A stretch of DNA of 64,000 nucleotides from Devosia sp. A16 (GTDB taxonomy: Bacteria; Pseudomonadota; Alphaproteobacteria; Rhizobiales; Devosiaceae), in the NCBI RefSeq assembly GCF_001402915.1, contig NZ_CP012945.1, forward strand, positions 434,001 to 498,000. The letters run 5' to 3'. Shown here piece by piece: positions 10,001 through 19,040 of the stretch (position 1 is the stretch's first letter; every line of letters starts with the position of its first letter). Below the pieces are notes generated by a model, which was given only the letters and a program-made list of their open reading frames with translations, had not been told where the DNA came from and did no database searches. The position numbers and the translations under genes are program-made.

Positions 10001-10103
10001 GCGTCCAGCTTCCGACCGGAACCGTCTCGCGCTCGCGCCACCAGGTGAGCTCATCCAGCCGCACCCTGATCCGGTCCAGCCGCTGCCCGATGGAGAGAGC
10101 CAT
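7062..10103 (-). CDS. Alpha-mannosidase, glycoside hydrolase family 38
   Basis: About 1013 residues from the ATG at 10103. The GH38 metal-site motif appears as GHAHIDLAWLWP, and the catalytic nucleophile Asp region as WLPDCFGFSGGLPQLL. The middle domain and C-terminal beta domains follow, making a full-length bacterial class II-type enzyme. No signal peptide is seen, so it is probably cytoplasmic and cleaves imported manno-oligosaccharides. An upstream in-frame start would extend into repeat DNA; the chosen ATG has AAGGATA before it and a LacI-type operator just upstream. It is a single-gene unit. Confidence 0.93.
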   Translation of the reverse strand: MALSIGQRLDRIRVRLDELTWWRERETVPVGSWTLNGKPIEVGAPWPNRDGVQNFAVGVSVPSSWPIAETRLFLDLGGEALATLIYADDNVGFGNDPYHKEFPVRAHDFRIEAEAVARLPFGEPVRKPHLNEARLYWLDGAVDAFRLRLQQVHEAASELGEHEVVPHLVAAAEEAFYALDWPSATEDYVARFAPQRGQQKIWQLPPLKNNPAALTEEQRRSVIAADRKLIERLRELQQRFPQQGEIALTGHAHIDLAWLWPYAETRRKMRRTFSTAVTLMEGSNEYLAQSGFRFNQSTAHYYAQIEEDDPALFQKIKAKVAAGGWETVGGMWVEPDTNMPTGESLTRQILYGQRYFQQKFGVRHRVCWLPDCFGFSGGLPQLLKQGGIDSFFTIKVNWNDTNTIPADLFWWEGIDGSRVLTHTFNNPWHGYNGAVNPLSILKTWRNFMQKPQHPTSLLAVGYGDGGGGVTPEYVTREMQLRDFPVLPKARWSRVEDFFAAAHETGKRTELPVWQGDIYLELHRATLTTQSATKKAHRQAERALITAETLAGLAALLGGEQPESLEHIWRVVLKNEFHDILPGSSIAEVYEDAERELNDAVGRALARQQMAMSAIVNRIPNGDVHDAVIVVNPSLSRRPVRVTLSDGTHFSSPDVMAPLGIKVFTRATLEPVPGLSVSESHLENAHLRATIGADGTVTSLIHKATGREALAGRGNQLWVYPADKPRDWDAWDIEEDYAKKGIELSRPESIRVVEDSPVRAAIRIVRRFRASTVTQTYSLDANGVRLDIATEIDWHDRHCLLRTQTPVAVRATHATFEHANGVVQRTTHNNTSWDQAQFEVPGHRFLDMSEPGFGVALLNDAKYGHSAKGNVLGLSLVRSPLYPDPLADEGGQRFTYALYPHAGEWHEGRVREEAEDLNQPMLAAVASGVAAANYTPIGVEGIPAALSGLKPAEDGNGLVLRVYEPSGRRGDFAVAVPDGWRLGESLSILEEPMERGEGAELRPFEVRSWRISRG

Positions 10104-10118
10104 ACGAAGTATCCTTGT

Positions 10119-10132
10119 TTGCAACGTTACAA
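10119..10132. promoter_or_regulatory. LacI-family-type operator upstream of alpha-mannosidase
   Basis: TTGCAACGTTACAA is a 14-bp near-perfect palindrome centred on CG, the pattern of LacI/GalR-family operators. It ends 16 bp before the alpha-mannosidase ATG, where a bound repressor would block transcription. No LacI-family gene is present in the window, so the regulator is encoded elsewhere. Confidence 0.6.
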
Positions 10133-10267
10133 TGCGCGGCGGACCAAACCATAACTGGCCGCGGCTCGCTAGGGCGGGACGCGGGAAATGTTGGCGTGTC
10201 CGAGGGTGATTGGGGCCTGGCGCATCGCCAGCGCGGTCAGGGAGAACACTAGATGCTCCCACCCGCC

Positions 10268-10350
10268 GATGTCATCCTAGCGAAAGCTGGGAGCCAACTC
10301 ACAGCCAGCGCCAGCGGAACTCGGTCCCAGCTCCCGCTGGGATGACACCG
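10268..10350. repeat. Palindromic element family C, copy 1
   Basis: Arms GATGTCATCC...GCTGGGAGCC and ...TCCCAGC...GGGATGACACC are near reverse complements. This TCATCCC-type element is a common intergenic repeat in alphaproteobacteria and is repeated at 10941-11022. Confidence 0.75.
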
Positions 10351-10439
10351 AGTGTGTTGATGCGCCAGTGGTTGACCGCGAGCTGCCCTCACGGGCCGAA
10401 CCACGCTACCTTCGACCGCTCTTTGTGGAGACCGTGCCT

Positions 10440-10877
10440 ATGGCAATCAAGCGAATGGACAATGTCGGCATCGTCGTCGAAGACCTCGACCGGGCGATCG
10501 AGTTTTTCGTCGAACTCGGCCTCGAGCTCGAAGGCCGCGCGACCATCGAAGGCGAGTGGGCCGGCCGGGTCACCGGTCTCGGCGACCAGCACGTCGAGAT
10601 CGCCATGATGAAAACGCCCGACGGGCACAGCCGGCTGGAACTGTCCCGCTTCCTGCGTCCGGCCGTTATTGCCGATCACCGCCGGGCGCCCGTCAACGCG
10701 CTGGGCTACCTGCGCGTCATGTTCGCCGTGGACGATCTCGACCAGACGCTGGCCCGGCTCGACAAACATGGCGCCGAACTGGTGGGCGAGGTCGTCGACT
10801 ATCAGGGGGTCTATCGGCTCTGCTACATCCGCGGCCCTGAAGGGCTGCTCATCGGGCTGGCCGAGGAGCTGGGGTGA
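10440..10877 (+). CDS. VOC-superfamily (glyoxalase/dioxygenase fold) protein
   Basis: A 145-residue protein with two beta-alpha-beta-beta-beta modules. Module one begins MDNVGIVVEDLDRAIEFFVELGLELEG; module two contains LRVMFAVDDLDQTLARLDKHGAELV and ends with YIRGPEGLLIGLAEEL. VOC proteins include glyoxalase I, fosfomycin-resistance enzymes and extradiol dioxygenases. The Glu-rich terminal strand EGLLIGLAEE fits a metal ligand, but the substrate cannot be assigned. It is a lone gene flanked on both sides by copies of repeat family C. Confidence 0.85.
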   Translation: MAIKRMDNVGIVVEDLDRAIEFFVELGLELEGRATIEGEWAGRVTGLGDQHVEIAMMKTPDGHSRLELSRFLRPAVIADHRRAPVNALGYLRVMFAVDDLDQTLARLDKHGAELVGEVVDYQGVYRLCYIRGPEGLLIGLAEELG

Positions 10878-10940
10878 GCCCTCCCCTCCCGAAGGGCGCC
10901 CCGCCGCGCCCCGTGTGAGGCACCAAACACCCCCAAACAC

Positions 10941-11022
10941 CGATGTCATCCCTGCGAAAGCACGGATCCATCCACCTGCGCGGGTTGTGAGTTGGGTCCC
11001 TGCTTTCGCAGGGATGACACCG
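10941..11022. repeat. Palindromic element family C, copy 2
   Basis: GATGTCATCCCTGCGAAAGC at the left pairs with GCTTTCGCAGGGATGACACC at the right (about 20 bp arms). The adjoining GAGT-TTGTTGA sequence is also shared with copy 1. Confidence 0.8.
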
Positions 11023-11087
11023 AGTTTGTTGAACTGTCCCAGCACTCTCGCACACCACCTGAGGTAAGCGTGCCTTATTGAGACCGC

Positions 11088-12350
11088 CTACGCCTTGTTC
11101 TTGTTGTAGAGATCGAAGAACACCGCGGCGAGCAGCACCACGCCCTTGATCATCTGCTGCAGGTCGATGTTGATGCCCATGATCGACATGCCGTTATTGA
11201 GCACCCCCATGATGAAGGCGCCGATCACCGCGCCGGCGACCTGGCCGACGCCGCCCAGCGCCGAAGCGCCGCCGATGAACACCGCGGCGATAACGTCGAG
11301 TTCGAGCCCCTGCCCCGCCTTGGGCGTCGCCGAGTTGAGGCGCGCGGCGTAGATCATGCCGGCGAGGGCGGCGAGCGCGCCCATGATGGCGAAGACATAG
11401 AAGGTCAGCCGCTCGGTCTTGATGCCCGAGAGCGCCGCCGCCTTGGGGTTGCCGCCGATCGCATAGATGCGGCGGCCAAAGGTCAGGCGCTTGGTGAGGA
11501 ATACGAAACCGGCGATCAGGATGCCCATCACCACCAGCACGTTAGGCAGGCCTTTGTAGGAGGCGAGCATATAGGTGAAGAACAGCACCAGCGCGGCGAT
11601 CACGATGTTCTTTGCCGCGAACAGGGCGAACGGCTCGGTCTCGTAGCCGCGCGCCGTGCGCCGCGCCCGGCTGCGGACCGACAGCAGGATCATGCCCACC
11701 ACCGCGACGACGCCGATGGCGAGCGTCGCCCCGTGCAGCACCAGCGGCTGCACGCCCTGGCTGGCCGGCACCAGGGTGATCGCCCCGATGAAGTCGGGAA
11801 TGAAGCCGGCCGACAGCAACTGGAACTCGGCAGGGAACGGCCCGACCGACTGGCCGGCCAGCAGGGAAAGCGACAGGCCCTTGAAGATCAGCATGCCGGC
11901 CAGCGTCACGATGAAGCTGGGAATCCGGTAATAGGCGATGAGATAGCCCTGGGCCGCGCCGATTGCCGCCCCGACCACGAGGCAGATGAGCCCGGCGACG
12001 ATCGGGTTGGCGAGGAAGGCGAGCTCCGGCGGGAATTTCCAGCCGATCATCAGCATGGCGGCGAGGGCGCCGATGAATCCCGACACCGAGCCGACACTGA
12101 GATCGATATGGCCGGCGACGATCACCAGCAGCATGCCCAGCGCCATCACGATGATGTAGCTGTTCTGCAGCACGATATTGGTGAGGTTCAGCGGCTTGAA
12201 CAGCACCCCGCCGGTCGTCCACTGGAAGAGCAGCATGATCAGGATCAGCACGAGCAGCAGGCCGTACTCGCGCAGGTTCGCCTGCAATGCGCCCCAGATG
12301 GAGGGTGGCGCGGCGGCTTCTGCCGGGCTCGCAGCGGTTTCGGTCGTCAT
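11088..12350 (-). CDS. gguB: Sugar ABC transporter permease GguB/MmsB-like
   Basis: A 420-residue permease of the BPD_transp_2 (XylH/MmsB) family with about ten hydrophobic segments. Conserved landmarks are [15 protein letters not shown] near residue 80, [15 protein letters not shown] and the C-terminal [22 protein letters not shown]. It is the third gene of the minus-strand chvE-gguA-gguB unit; its ATG overlaps the gguA stop by four bases. In Agrobacterium the same three-gene set imports several monosaccharides including galactose, arabinose, xylose and glucose. Confidence 0.92.
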   Translation of the reverse strand: MTTETAASPAEAAAPPSIWGALQANLREYGLLLVLILIMLLFQWTTGGVLFKPLNLTNIVLQNSYIIVMALGMLLVIVAGHIDLSVGSVSGFIGALAAMLMIGWKFPPELAFLANPIVAGLICLVVGAAIGAAQGYLIAYYRIPSFIVTLAGMLIFKGLSLSLLAGQSVGPFPAEFQLLSAGFIPDFIGAITLVPASQGVQPLVLHGATLAIGVVAVVGMILLSVRSRARRTARGYETEPFALFAAKNIVIAALVLFFTYMLASYKGLPNVLVVMGILIAGFVFLTKRLTFGRRIYAIGGNPKAAALSGIKTERLTFYVFAIMGALAALAGMIYAARLNSATPKAGQGLELDVIAAVFIGGASALGGVGQVAGAVIGAFIMGVLNNGMSIMGINIDLQQMIKGVVLLAAVFFDLYNKNKA

Positions 12351-13903
12351 GATGCGATCTTCCCTTCGGCGCGCACGATGGCGCGCATGATCTTTTCCTG
12401 GCTCGCCTCGGCGGTCGGCATCTCGCCGACCAGCCGGCCCTCGTTCATCACATAGAGGCGGTCGGTGATGCCCAGCAGTTCCGGCATCTCCGAGGAGATG
12501 ACCAGGATGGCTTTGCCCTGGGCGGCGAGCTGGGCGATGATGCTGTAGATTTCATACTTGGCGCCAACGTCGATGCCGCGGGTCGGCTCGTCGAGGATCA
12601 GCACTTCGGGGTTGGCGAACAGCCACTTGGACAGCACCACCTTCTGCTGATTGCCGCCCGAGAGGTTCCCCGTCGTCTGATAGACGCTGGAAGACCGGAT
12701 ATTGGTCTTCTTGCGATAGTCGTTGGCGGCGTCGAGTTCCTTGAGGTCATCGATGACGCCCCAGCGCGACACGCCCAGGAGGTTCGCCAGCGTCGTGTTG
12801 TGCTTGATGTGGTCGATCAGGTTGAGCCCATAGGTCTTTCTGTCCTCGGTGGCGTAGGCAATGCCGTGCGACACCGCCTTCTCCACCGTCGAGGTATCGA
12901 CCTTGCTGCCATGCAGCCGCACCTCGCCGGTGACTTTCACCCCGTAGGATTTGCCGAACAGGCTCATGGCGAATTCGGTGCGACCCGAGCCCATCAGCCC
13001 GGCGATCCCCACCACTTCACCCTTCCTCACGTTCAGGTCGATCCCCTTGATCACCTGCCGATCGCGGTGCTGCGGGTGGTAGACCGACCAGTTCTTCACC
13101 TCGAACACCACGTCGCCGATCCTGGGCGTACGCGGCGGATAGCGATCCTCGAGCGGGCGGCCGACCATCGAGGTGATGATCCGATCCTCCGAGATATCGG
13201 CCTTGTCGAGCGTTTCGATGGTGTGACCGTCGCGGATCACCGTGATCCGGTCCGAAACCTTGGAGACTTCGTTGAGCTTATGGGAGATCAGGATGCAGGA
13301 AATGCCCTGCGCCTTGAAGCCGAGCAGCAGGTTGAGCAGCGCCTCGCTGTCCTTTTCGGAGAGGCTCGCAGTGGGCTCGTCGAGGATCAGGAGCTTCACT
13401 TCCTTGGACAGCGCCTTGGCGATCTCGACCAGTTGCTGCTTGCCGGTGCCGATATTGGTGACCAGCGTATCGGGATCCTCGTTGAGCCCGACCTTCTTCA
13501 GCACGGCGCGAGCGCTCTCGCGCGTCTCGTCCCAGTCGACGATGCCGGCCCTGGCGCGCTCGTTGCCGAGGTAAATGTTCTCGGCGATCGACAAGAGCGG
13601 CACCAGCGCCAGCTCCTGGTGAATGATGACGATGCCCTTGTGCTCGCTGTCGCGGATCGAGCGGAAGTGGCATTCCTCGCCGTTGTAGATGATCTGCCCC
13701 TCGTAGGAGCCGTGCGGGTAGACCCCGGACAGCACCTTCATCAGCGTCGACTTGCCGGCACCGTTCTCCCCCACGATGGCGTGGATTTCGCCGGCGCGCA
13801 CGTCCAGGTTGACGTTCTGCAGCGCCTTCACGCCGGGGAAGGTCTTGGTGATGTCGCGCATCTGCAGGATCGTGTCACGCATCTCCACGATGGTGTCGGT
13901 CAT
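12347..13903 (-). CDS. gguA: Sugar ABC transporter ATPase GguA/MmsA-like (duplicated ATPase domain)
   Basis: A 518-residue protein with two fused ATPase domains. The first has Walker [10 protein letters not shown], signature [16 protein letters not shown] and Walker [12 protein letters not shown]. The second has a degenerate Walker [10 protein letters not shown], signature [15 protein letters not shown] and Walker [12 protein letters not shown]. This asymmetry is normal for the RbsA/XylG/MglA class. An N-terminal extension contains a small internal repeat (EMRDTI / QMRDIT). It energises GguB and is coupled to it by an ATGA overlap. Confidence 0.94.
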   Translation of the reverse strand: MTDTIVEMRDTILQMRDITKTFPGVKALQNVNLDVRAGEIHAIVGENGAGKSTLMKVLSGVYPHGSYEGQIIYNGEECHFRSIRDSEHKGIVIIHQELALVPLLSIAENIYLGNERARAGIVDWDETRESARAVLKKVGLNEDPDTLVTNIGTGKQQLVEIAKALSKEVKLLILDEPTASLSEKDSEALLNLLLGFKAQGISCILISHKLNEVSKVSDRITVIRDGHTIETLDKADISEDRIITSMVGRPLEDRYPPRTPRIGDVVFEVKNWSVYHPQHRDRQVIKGIDLNVRKGEVVGIAGLMGSGRTEFAMSLFGKSYGVKVTGEVRLHGSKVDTSTVEKAVSHGIAYATEDRKTYGLNLIDHIKHNTTLANLLGVSRWGVIDDLKELDAANDYRKKTNIRSSSVYQTTGNLSGGNQQKVVLSKWLFANPEVLILDEPTRGIDVGAKYEIYSIIAQLAAQGKAILVISSEMPELLGITDRLYVMNEGRLVGEMPTAEASQEKIMRAIVRAEGKIAS

Positions 13904-13979
13904 GAGCGGCCTTCTGCTTGGTTCCGGTCGCCCAGCGGCGCCACGGAGCCGGATTTTACTTGAGCGATTGGCATGCCGA

Positions 13980-14007
13980 AAGGGCCCCGCAAACGAGCGG
14001 GGCCCTT
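13980..14007 (-). terminator. Perfect 11-bp hairpin between chvE and gguA
   Basis: AAGGGCCCCGC and GCGGGGCCCTT pair perfectly around a 6-base loop (AAACGA). The hairpin starts 16 bp after the chvE stop and lies 76 bp before the gguA ATG. It lacks a strong T-run, so it more likely stabilises the chvE message or attenuates read-through than ends transcription completely. Confidence 0.65.
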
Positions 14008-14022
14008 CCGAAGTCTTCGACC

Positions 14023-15093
14023 TTACTGCAGGTCGGATTCCTTGATGTAGCCGGAGTCGACGACCAGCGCCTTGTAGTTGGTCGTATCGACTTCGTACGG
14101 GGTCAGCAGGATCGAGGGCACGACCTTGACGCCGTTATTGTAGGTCTTGGTGTCGAGCCCTTCGGGCGTGCCGCCCGAGAGCACGGTGTCGACCAGATCG
14201 GCCGTGGTCTTGGCCAGTTCGCGGGTATCCTTGTAGACGGTCGAGAACTGCTCGCCGGCGATGATCGCCTTCACCGACGGGACTTCCGCATCCTGGCCGG
14301 TGATGATCGGCCAGGGCTGGTCGGCCGAGCCGTAGCCGACGCCGCGCAGCGACGAGATGATGCCGCGGCTCAGCCCGTCATAGGGGGCCAGCACGCCATC
14401 GACGCGGCTGCCGTCCGAGTAGTTGGCGCTGAGGATGTTGTCCATGCGGGCCTGCGCCACGGCGCCGTCCCAGCGGAGCGTGCCGACCTTGTCCATGCCG
14501 GTCTGGCCGGACTTGATGACGACCGAGCCGTCGTCGATCAGCGGCTGGATGACGCTCATCGCGCCGTCGTAGAAGAAGAAGGCGTTGTTGTCGTCGGGCG
14601 AGCCGCCGAACAGTTCGACGTTCCACGGCTTGGTGTTGGGGAAGCGTTCCTTCAGCCCCTTCACCAGCGAGTTGGCCTGCAGCACGCCGACCTGGAAGTT
14701 GTCGAAGGTGGTGTAGTAGTCGACATTGCCGCTGTCGCGGATCAGGCGGTCATAGGCGATGACCTTGATGCCCGAGTCGGCAGCCTGCTGCAGCACCGCC
14801 GAGAGCGTCGTGCCGTCGATCGAGGCGATCACCAGGGCCTTCACGCCCTTGGTCACCATGTTCTCGATCTGGGCGAGCTGGTTCGGGATGTCGTCCTCGG
14901 CGTATTGCAGGTCGACGCTGTAGCCCTTGCCCTCGAGGGCGGCCTTCAGCGAGTCGCCGTCCGAAATCCAGCGGAGCGACGACTTGGTCGGCATGGCGAT
15001 GCCGATAGCGCCCTTGTCCTGGGCAAACGCCTGGCCGGCGAGCGCAATGGCGCCGACGGCGACGGCGGTCATAAGAAGCTTAAAGGCTTTCAC
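14023..15093 (-). CDS. chvE: ChvE-type multiple-sugar-binding periplasmic protein
   Basis: A 356-residue protein beginning at a GTG at 15093 preceded by GGGAGGAAA. The signal peptide runs to QAFAQ at about residue 25. The mature protein begins [14 protein letters not shown] and contains [29 protein letters not shown] and [15 protein letters not shown], segments I recognise as strongly conserved with Agrobacterium ChvE. In Agrobacterium ChvE feeds GguAB and also presents sugars to the VirA sensor; no VirA is present here, so only the transport role is supported. It is first in the operon. Confidence 0.93.
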   Translation of the reverse strand: MKAFKLLMTAVAVGAIALAGQAFAQDKGAIGIAMPTKSSLRWISDGDSLKAALEGKGYSVDLQYAEDDIPNQLAQIENMVTKGVKALVIASIDGTTLSAVLQQAADSGIKVIAYDRLIRDSGNVDYYTTFDNFQVGVLQANSLVKGLKERFPNTKPWNVELFGGSPDDNNAFFFYDGAMSVIQPLIDDGSVVIKSGQTGMDKVGTLRWDGAVAQARMDNILSANYSDGSRVDGVLAPYDGLSRGIISSLRGVGYGSADQPWPIITGQDAEVPSVKAIIAGEQFSTVYKDTRELAKTTADLVDTVLSGGTPEGLDTKTYNNGVKVVPSILLTPYEVDTTNYKALVVDSGYIKESDLQ

Positions 15094-15471
15094 TGGTTTC
15101 CTCCCGGGTAAACCTTTGTGCTGAAACCGCGAGCCGGACGTGCGGTTCGCGGGGAGGAGAGGTGGCGGGAGCGACCATCGCAGCTGTCTGACTGCGCCGG
15201 CCCTGTCGCCTGCCGGATGCCGACGGCGATGCCTCCCAAAACGCCCCGCAGCCGGGGCATTTCGCGCGTCCTCCAACGCGCCGGCGGAACCTAGAGTAAT
15301 CAGATATCGCTGTAAAGATGTCCCCAGATCAGCTCACCGCGAGCCGTCGGCGGAGCTTTCATCCTTGCTCAAATTGCTATGTTCGCATTACAATTTCGGC
15401 CGAGGAGAGCACCGGACAGACGAGTAAACTCGCACCGGCGCCGCATAACATATCAGATAGGTTTGAGGGGA
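15094..15471. other. Divergent promoter region of chvE operon and FadR-type regulator
   Basis: 378 bp without a gene. It contains the 8-mer ATCAGATA at 15299-15306 and again at 15452-15459, the second just before the ribosome site of the regulator gene. These could be half-sites for the regulator, but the 153-bp spacing is long and the evidence is weak. No repeat palindrome is present. Confidence 0.4.
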
Positions 15472-16239
15472 ATGGCCCGTAGCGACGCGACCGCAGGCCC
15501 GGAGGAGTATCCACCGACGGCGGCCGAGCGGGTAGCCAACGAATTGACCGAGATCATCCTCGGCGAACTGGCCCCCGGCTCCAGCATTCCAAGCGAAGCC
15601 GACATCGCTGCCCGTTTCGAGGTCAGCCGCCTGACCGTGCGCGAAGCGGTCAAGATGCTCGTTGGGCGCGGCCTGCTCCATATCGGCCGCGGGCGGCGCG
15701 CCATCGTGCGCGAACCGGACAGTTCGGTGTTCGCGGCGCTGCTGGTGTCCATCGTCCGCAACGACCCCAAGGGGCTGTTCGACCTGATCGAACTGCGCAT
15801 GGCCATGGAATCGCTTTCCTCGGGCCTCGCCGCGCAGCGCGTCAGCCGCGCCGGCGTCCAGGCCATCGACGCCGCCATGCGCGACATGCGCGACTCGGCG
15901 GCGCTGGCTGCCGACGGCGCCAATCCCGAGGCCGAGGCGCGCTTCCACGAAAGCGACCTGCAGTTCCACGAAGCCATCGCCATGGCGAGCGGCAACCGGG
16001 TCATCGCCTTCATCTTCGAAGCCATGGCCAAGCCGCTGCGCGAGAGCTTCGTGATGAGCCGGCGCGGCCAGACCCTGCGTGGCGCCGGCCGGGCCGAAAC
16101 CCTGGAAGCCCACCAGGCCATCCTCGACGCCATCCGCGCCGGCGACCAGCGCGCCGCCGTCGCCGCCATGCGCGCGCATCTGAAGAGCACTGAGCTGGAC
16201 ATCCGCTCGCACCTCGCCAGCGGCGTGGCGGCGGCTTAG
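15472..16239 (+). CDS. FadR-subfamily GntR transcriptional regulator
   Basis: A 255-residue regulator. The N-terminal winged helix includes SIPSEADIAARFEVSRLTVREAVKML (recognition helix near residues 45-60) and the wing GRGLLHIGRGRRAIV. The C-terminal FCD domain has the metal- or ligand-binding histidines in RFHESDLQFHEAI and the closing AHQAILDAI helix. The ATG at 15472 follows GAGGGG. Its divergence from chvE-gguAB suggests that it controls this sugar importer, probably in response to a sugar acid. Confidence 0.88.
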   Translation: MARSDATAGPEEYPPTAAERVANELTEIILGELAPGSSIPSEADIAARFEVSRLTVREAVKMLVGRGLLHIGRGRRAIVREPDSSVFAALLVSIVRNDPKGLFDLIELRMAMESLSSGLAAQRVSRAGVQAIDAAMRDMRDSAALAADGANPEAEARFHESDLQFHEAIAMASGNRVIAFIFEAMAKPLRESFVMSRRGQTLRGAGRAETLEAHQAILDAIRAGDQRAAVAAMRAHLKSTELDIRSHLASGVAAA

Positions 16240-16259
16240 TCCGGACGGTGCACCCGCGT

Positions 16260-16424
16260 CCCCTCGCCCCTGAGGGGAGAGGGCAAGCGCAGCTTGCGAG
16301 CGTCAGCGAGTTAGCGGAGCTAGGGTGAGGGGTTCAGCCTCTCCCCATGTTGCCTCGCCCAGCATGCGGCACCGCTTCACCCCTCATCCGGCGCTTCGCG
16401 CCACCTTCTCCCCTGAGGGAGAAG
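16260..16424. repeat. Palindromic element family B, copy 1
   Basis: CCCTCGCCCCTGAGGGGAGAGGG at the left and ACCTTCTCCCCTGAGGGAGAAG at the right, with AGGGTGAGGGGTTCAGC and TTCACCCCTCATCCGGCG between, form nested hairpins. It fills most of the gap between the convergent regulator and dehydrogenase genes. Confidence 0.8.
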
Positions 16425-16454
16425 TGAACCGGTGGCACGGCCGCTGCAACTCCC

Positions 16455-17882
16455 CTACCCGTGATTGATCATCACGTGCCGGACCGCCGTATAGTCCTCC
16501 AGCGCATAGACCGACATGTCCTTGCCATAGCCCGACTGCTTCAGCCCGCCATGCGGCATCTCGTTGACCAGCATGAAATGGGTGTTGATCCAGGTGCAGC
16601 CATATTGTAGTCGCGCCGCCGTCTGCATCGCCTTGGACACATCCCTGGTCCATACAGATGAGGCGAGGCCGTAGTCGCTGTCATTGGCCCAGGCGATCGC
16701 ATCCTCGGGGTCGGAGAAGCGGGTGACCGACACCACCGGACCGAACACTTCGCGCCTGACGATCTCGTCCTGTTGCAGCGCCCCGGCGATCACCGTCGGC
16801 TCGTAGAAGAAGCCCTTGTCGCCCGACATGTGGCCGCCCGCGGTGATCCGGATATGCGGCAGCTCCGAGGCCCGCTCGACGAAGCTCGCCACCCGGTCGC
16901 GCTGGCGCCTCGAGATCAGCGGTCCGATCTCGTTGAGCGTGTCGTCGGCCTGGTTGTACCTGATCGAGTTCACCGCCGAGCTCAGGTCGGCCACCAGCTT
17001 GTCGTGGATCCTGGGGCCGGCATAGATGCGGCAGGCCGCCGTGCAGTCCTGCCCGGCATTATAGTAGCCGAACGCCTTGAGCCCGCTCACCACCGCCTCG
17101 AGGTCGGCGTCGTCATAGACGATCACCGGCGCCTTGCCGCCGAGCTCGAGATGGGTGCGCTTCACCGATTTGGCCGCCGCCTGCAGCACCTTCTTGCCGG
17201 TCGCCACATCGCCGGTGATCGAGATCATGTTGATCCTGGGATGGTTGATCAGCGCGTTGCCGACGCTGTCGCCGCGCCCGAGGATGACGTTGACCACCCC
17301 TTCCGGCAGCACCTCGGCAAACACCCTCGCGAGCTTCAACGCCGTCAGCGGCGTCTGTTCCGATGGCTTGAACACCACGGTGTTGCCGCCGGCGATGGCC
17401 GGCGCCAGCTTCCAGGCCATCATCATCAGCGGGTAGTTCCACGGCGCGATAGAGCCGACGATGCCTACGGGATCGCGCCGCACCATCGAGGTGTGGCCGG
17501 GCAGATATTCTCCGGCGATGGCGCCCTGCATGTTGCGTACCGCGCCGGCAAAGAAGCGCCAGCAATCGACGATCGCCGGGATCTCGTCGTTCTTGACCGC
17601 ATTGATCGGCTTGCCGCAGTTGAGTGCCTCGAGCGCCGCAAAGCCGTCGGCATCGTCCTCGATCGCCTGGGCGATCCGCAGCAGGTAGTTCGAGCGCTGC
17701 GCCGGCGTCGTCCGCGACCAACCGGCGAACGCCTTCTCGGCGGCCAGCACCGCCGCATCGATCTGGCCGAGCGACGCCTCGGGGATGGCCCGGATCAGCT
17801 CACCGGTCCGGGGATTGAGCACCTGCTCGTCGGTCTCCGTCCCTGCCTCGAAGCGCGAGCCGATCAGCATCTGAGTGTCCAT
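16455..17882 (-). CDS. patD: Gamma-aminobutyraldehyde dehydrogenase (PatD/YdcW-like)
   Basis: A 475-residue NAD-dependent aldehyde dehydrogenase. The catalytic Glu246 lies in LELGGKAP and the nucleophile Cys280 in [11 protein letters not shown]; the latter context matches 4-aminobutyraldehyde dehydrogenases. Cofactor segments PWNYPLMMM and GDVATGK are present. The ATG at 17882 follows GGAGAGA; an upstream extension would read into repeat DNA. It is the last gene of a minus-strand set in the same order as E. coli ydcSTUVW, so it probably oxidises the aldehyde made from imported putrescine to GABA. Confidence 0.88.
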   Translation of the reverse strand: MDTQMLIGSRFEAGTETDEQVLNPRTGELIRAIPEASLGQIDAAVLAAEKAFAGWSRTTPAQRSNYLLRIAQAIEDDADGFAALEALNCGKPINAVKNDEIPAIVDCWRFFAGAVRNMQGAIAGEYLPGHTSMVRRDPVGIVGSIAPWNYPLMMMAWKLAPAIAGGNTVVFKPSEQTPLTALKLARVFAEVLPEGVVNVILGRGDSVGNALINHPRINMISITGDVATGKKVLQAAAKSVKRTHLELGGKAPVIVYDDADLEAVVSGLKAFGYYNAGQDCTAACRIYAGPRIHDKLVADLSSAVNSIRYNQADDTLNEIGPLISRRQRDRVASFVERASELPHIRITAGGHMSGDKGFFYEPTVIAGALQQDEIVRREVFGPVVSVTRFSDPEDAIAWANDSDYGLASSVWTRDVSKAMQTAARLQYGCTWINTHFMLVNEMPHGGLKQSGYGKDMSVYALEDYTAVRHVMINHG

Positions 17883-17904
17883 TAGTCTCTCTCCCATTCG
17901 ATGG

Positions 17905-18034
17905 AACTGAGCGGGCTGACCCCCACCCTTGATCCCTCCCCGCAAGGGGGAGGGAGACGCAAACTGAGATGTCGGTGCGAGGGCCTCCCTCTCCCTTGCG
18001 GGGAGGGGACAGGGGTGGGGGTCAGCCCGCACCG
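17905..18034. repeat. Composite palindrome in the permease-patD gap
   Basis: GCGGGCTGACCCCCACCC at the left is matched by GGGTGGGGGTCAGCCCGC at the right. Inside, the GGGGAGGG-type hairpins each carry a CGCAAGG or CCTTGCG loop. The element lies inside the transcription unit between the second permease and patD. Confidence 0.8.
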
Positions 18035-18051
18035 GCGGTTCAAGGTCACGC

Positions 18052-18882
18052 TCACTTCCCCATCCCCGCCACCGTCTGATCGCCGCCGCGGCTGAAGTAG
18101 AACGCCAGCAAGATCGGCAGCAGCGTCACGATCACCACCACCATGGCGACCACATTGGTCACCGGGCGCTGCCGCGGCCGCACCAGTTCCTCGAGCATCC
18201 AGATCGGCAGCGTCTGCTGCTGGCCGGCGGTGAAGGTGGTGACGATCACCTCGTCGAAGCTCAATGCAAAGGCCAGCATGCCGCCCGCCAGCAGCGCCGT
18301 GCCGATATTGGGCAGGATCACGTGACGGAAGGTCTGGAATTTGTCGGCGCCCAGGTCCATCGCCGCCTCGATCATCGAACCGGAGGTCCGCCGGAAGCGC
18401 GCCACCGCGTTGTTGTAGACGACGACGATGCAGAAGGTCGCGTGCCCCAGGACGATCGTCCAGAACGAGAACGGGATCTCCATCAGGCTGAAGGCCGAAC
18501 GCAGCGATATGCCGGTGATGATGCCGGGCAGCGCAATGGGGAGGATCACCAGCAGGGAGATCGTCTCGCGCCCGAAGAACCGGGTGCCCGACACCGCCGC
18601 GGCGCACAATGTCCCCAGCACCAGCGCGATGGCGGTCGAGATCGCCGCCACCTGCACCGACAGCGTCAGCGCCTGCCACACGTCGGGCCGGTTCCAGGTC
18701 ACCTCGAACCACTTGAGCGTCAGCCCCGGAGGCGGCCATTGATAGGTCCGCTCCTCCGACGAGAAGGCGTAGAGGAAAATCAGCGCGATGGGGGCGAGCA
18801 TGAAGAACAGCCCGGCGCCGGCGGCAAGCTTCAGGCCCCAGGGGGCGCGGGGGCTATCCGCCCGCTGGCGGTCAGAGCGCAT
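18052..18882 (-). CDS. Polyamine-type ABC permease (PotC/YdcV-like)
   Basis: A 276-residue permease with six hydrophobic segments. The EAA-loop region reads [23 protein letters not shown], the usual PotC signature. The ATG at 18882 has AGGAAGG in good position; a GTG six codons upstream is less likely. It pairs with the larger permease encoded 158 bp upstream, with a REP palindrome between. Together they form the channel of the putrescine-type importer. Confidence 0.88.
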   Translation of the reverse strand: MRSDRQRADSPRAPWGLKLAAGAGLFFMLAPIALIFLYAFSSEERTYQWPPPGLTLKWFEVTWNRPDVWQALTLSVQVAAISTAIALVLGTLCAAAVSGTRFFGRETISLLVILPIALPGIITGISLRSAFSLMEIPFSFWTIVLGHATFCIVVVYNNAVARFRRTSGSMIEAAMDLGADKFQTFRHVILPNIGTALLAGGMLAFALSFDEVIVTTFTAGQQQTLPIWMLEELVRPRQRPVTNVVAMVVVIVTLLPILLAFYFSRGGDQTVAGMGK

Positions 18883-18897
18883 GGGGGCCTTCCTCTT

Positions 18898-19014
18898 CAC
18901 CTCTCCCTTGGGGGAGAGGTCGGCGCGGAGCGCCGGGTGAGGGGGCCTTGCCCCAAGCCTTGTTCCTGGGGCAAGCCCCCCTCACCCCCACCCTCTCCCC
19001 CCAGGGAGAGGGGG
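18898..19014. repeat. Palindromic element family B, variant copy 2
   Basis: CACCTCTCCCTTGGGGGAGAGG and CCCTCTCCCCCCAGGGAGAGGG flank inner arms CTTGCCCCAAGC and GGGGCAAGC. It occupies the gap between the two permease genes of the same operon. Confidence 0.75.
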
Positions 19015-19040
19015 CGAAGGAGCCGCCACGCAGGAGCACA

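Larger units (their letters stand above)
10104..10439. other. Intergenic region: alpha-mannosidase promoter and repeat
   Basis: 336 bp between divergent genes. It holds the LacI-type operator at 10119-10132 and the family C palindrome at 10268-10350. The VOC-protein promoter must lie in the last 90 bp, but no motif is clear. Confidence 0.6.

Noticed and set aside
6975-10154. Plus-strand open frame of 1059 codons opposite alpha-mannosidase
   Set aside because: Antisense shadow of a gene with full GH38 motifs; its protein has no recognisable domain.
15299-15459. ATCAGATA pair as a FadR operator
   Set aside because: The two copies are direct and 153 bp apart, not an inverted pair; kept only as a note in the intergenic entry.
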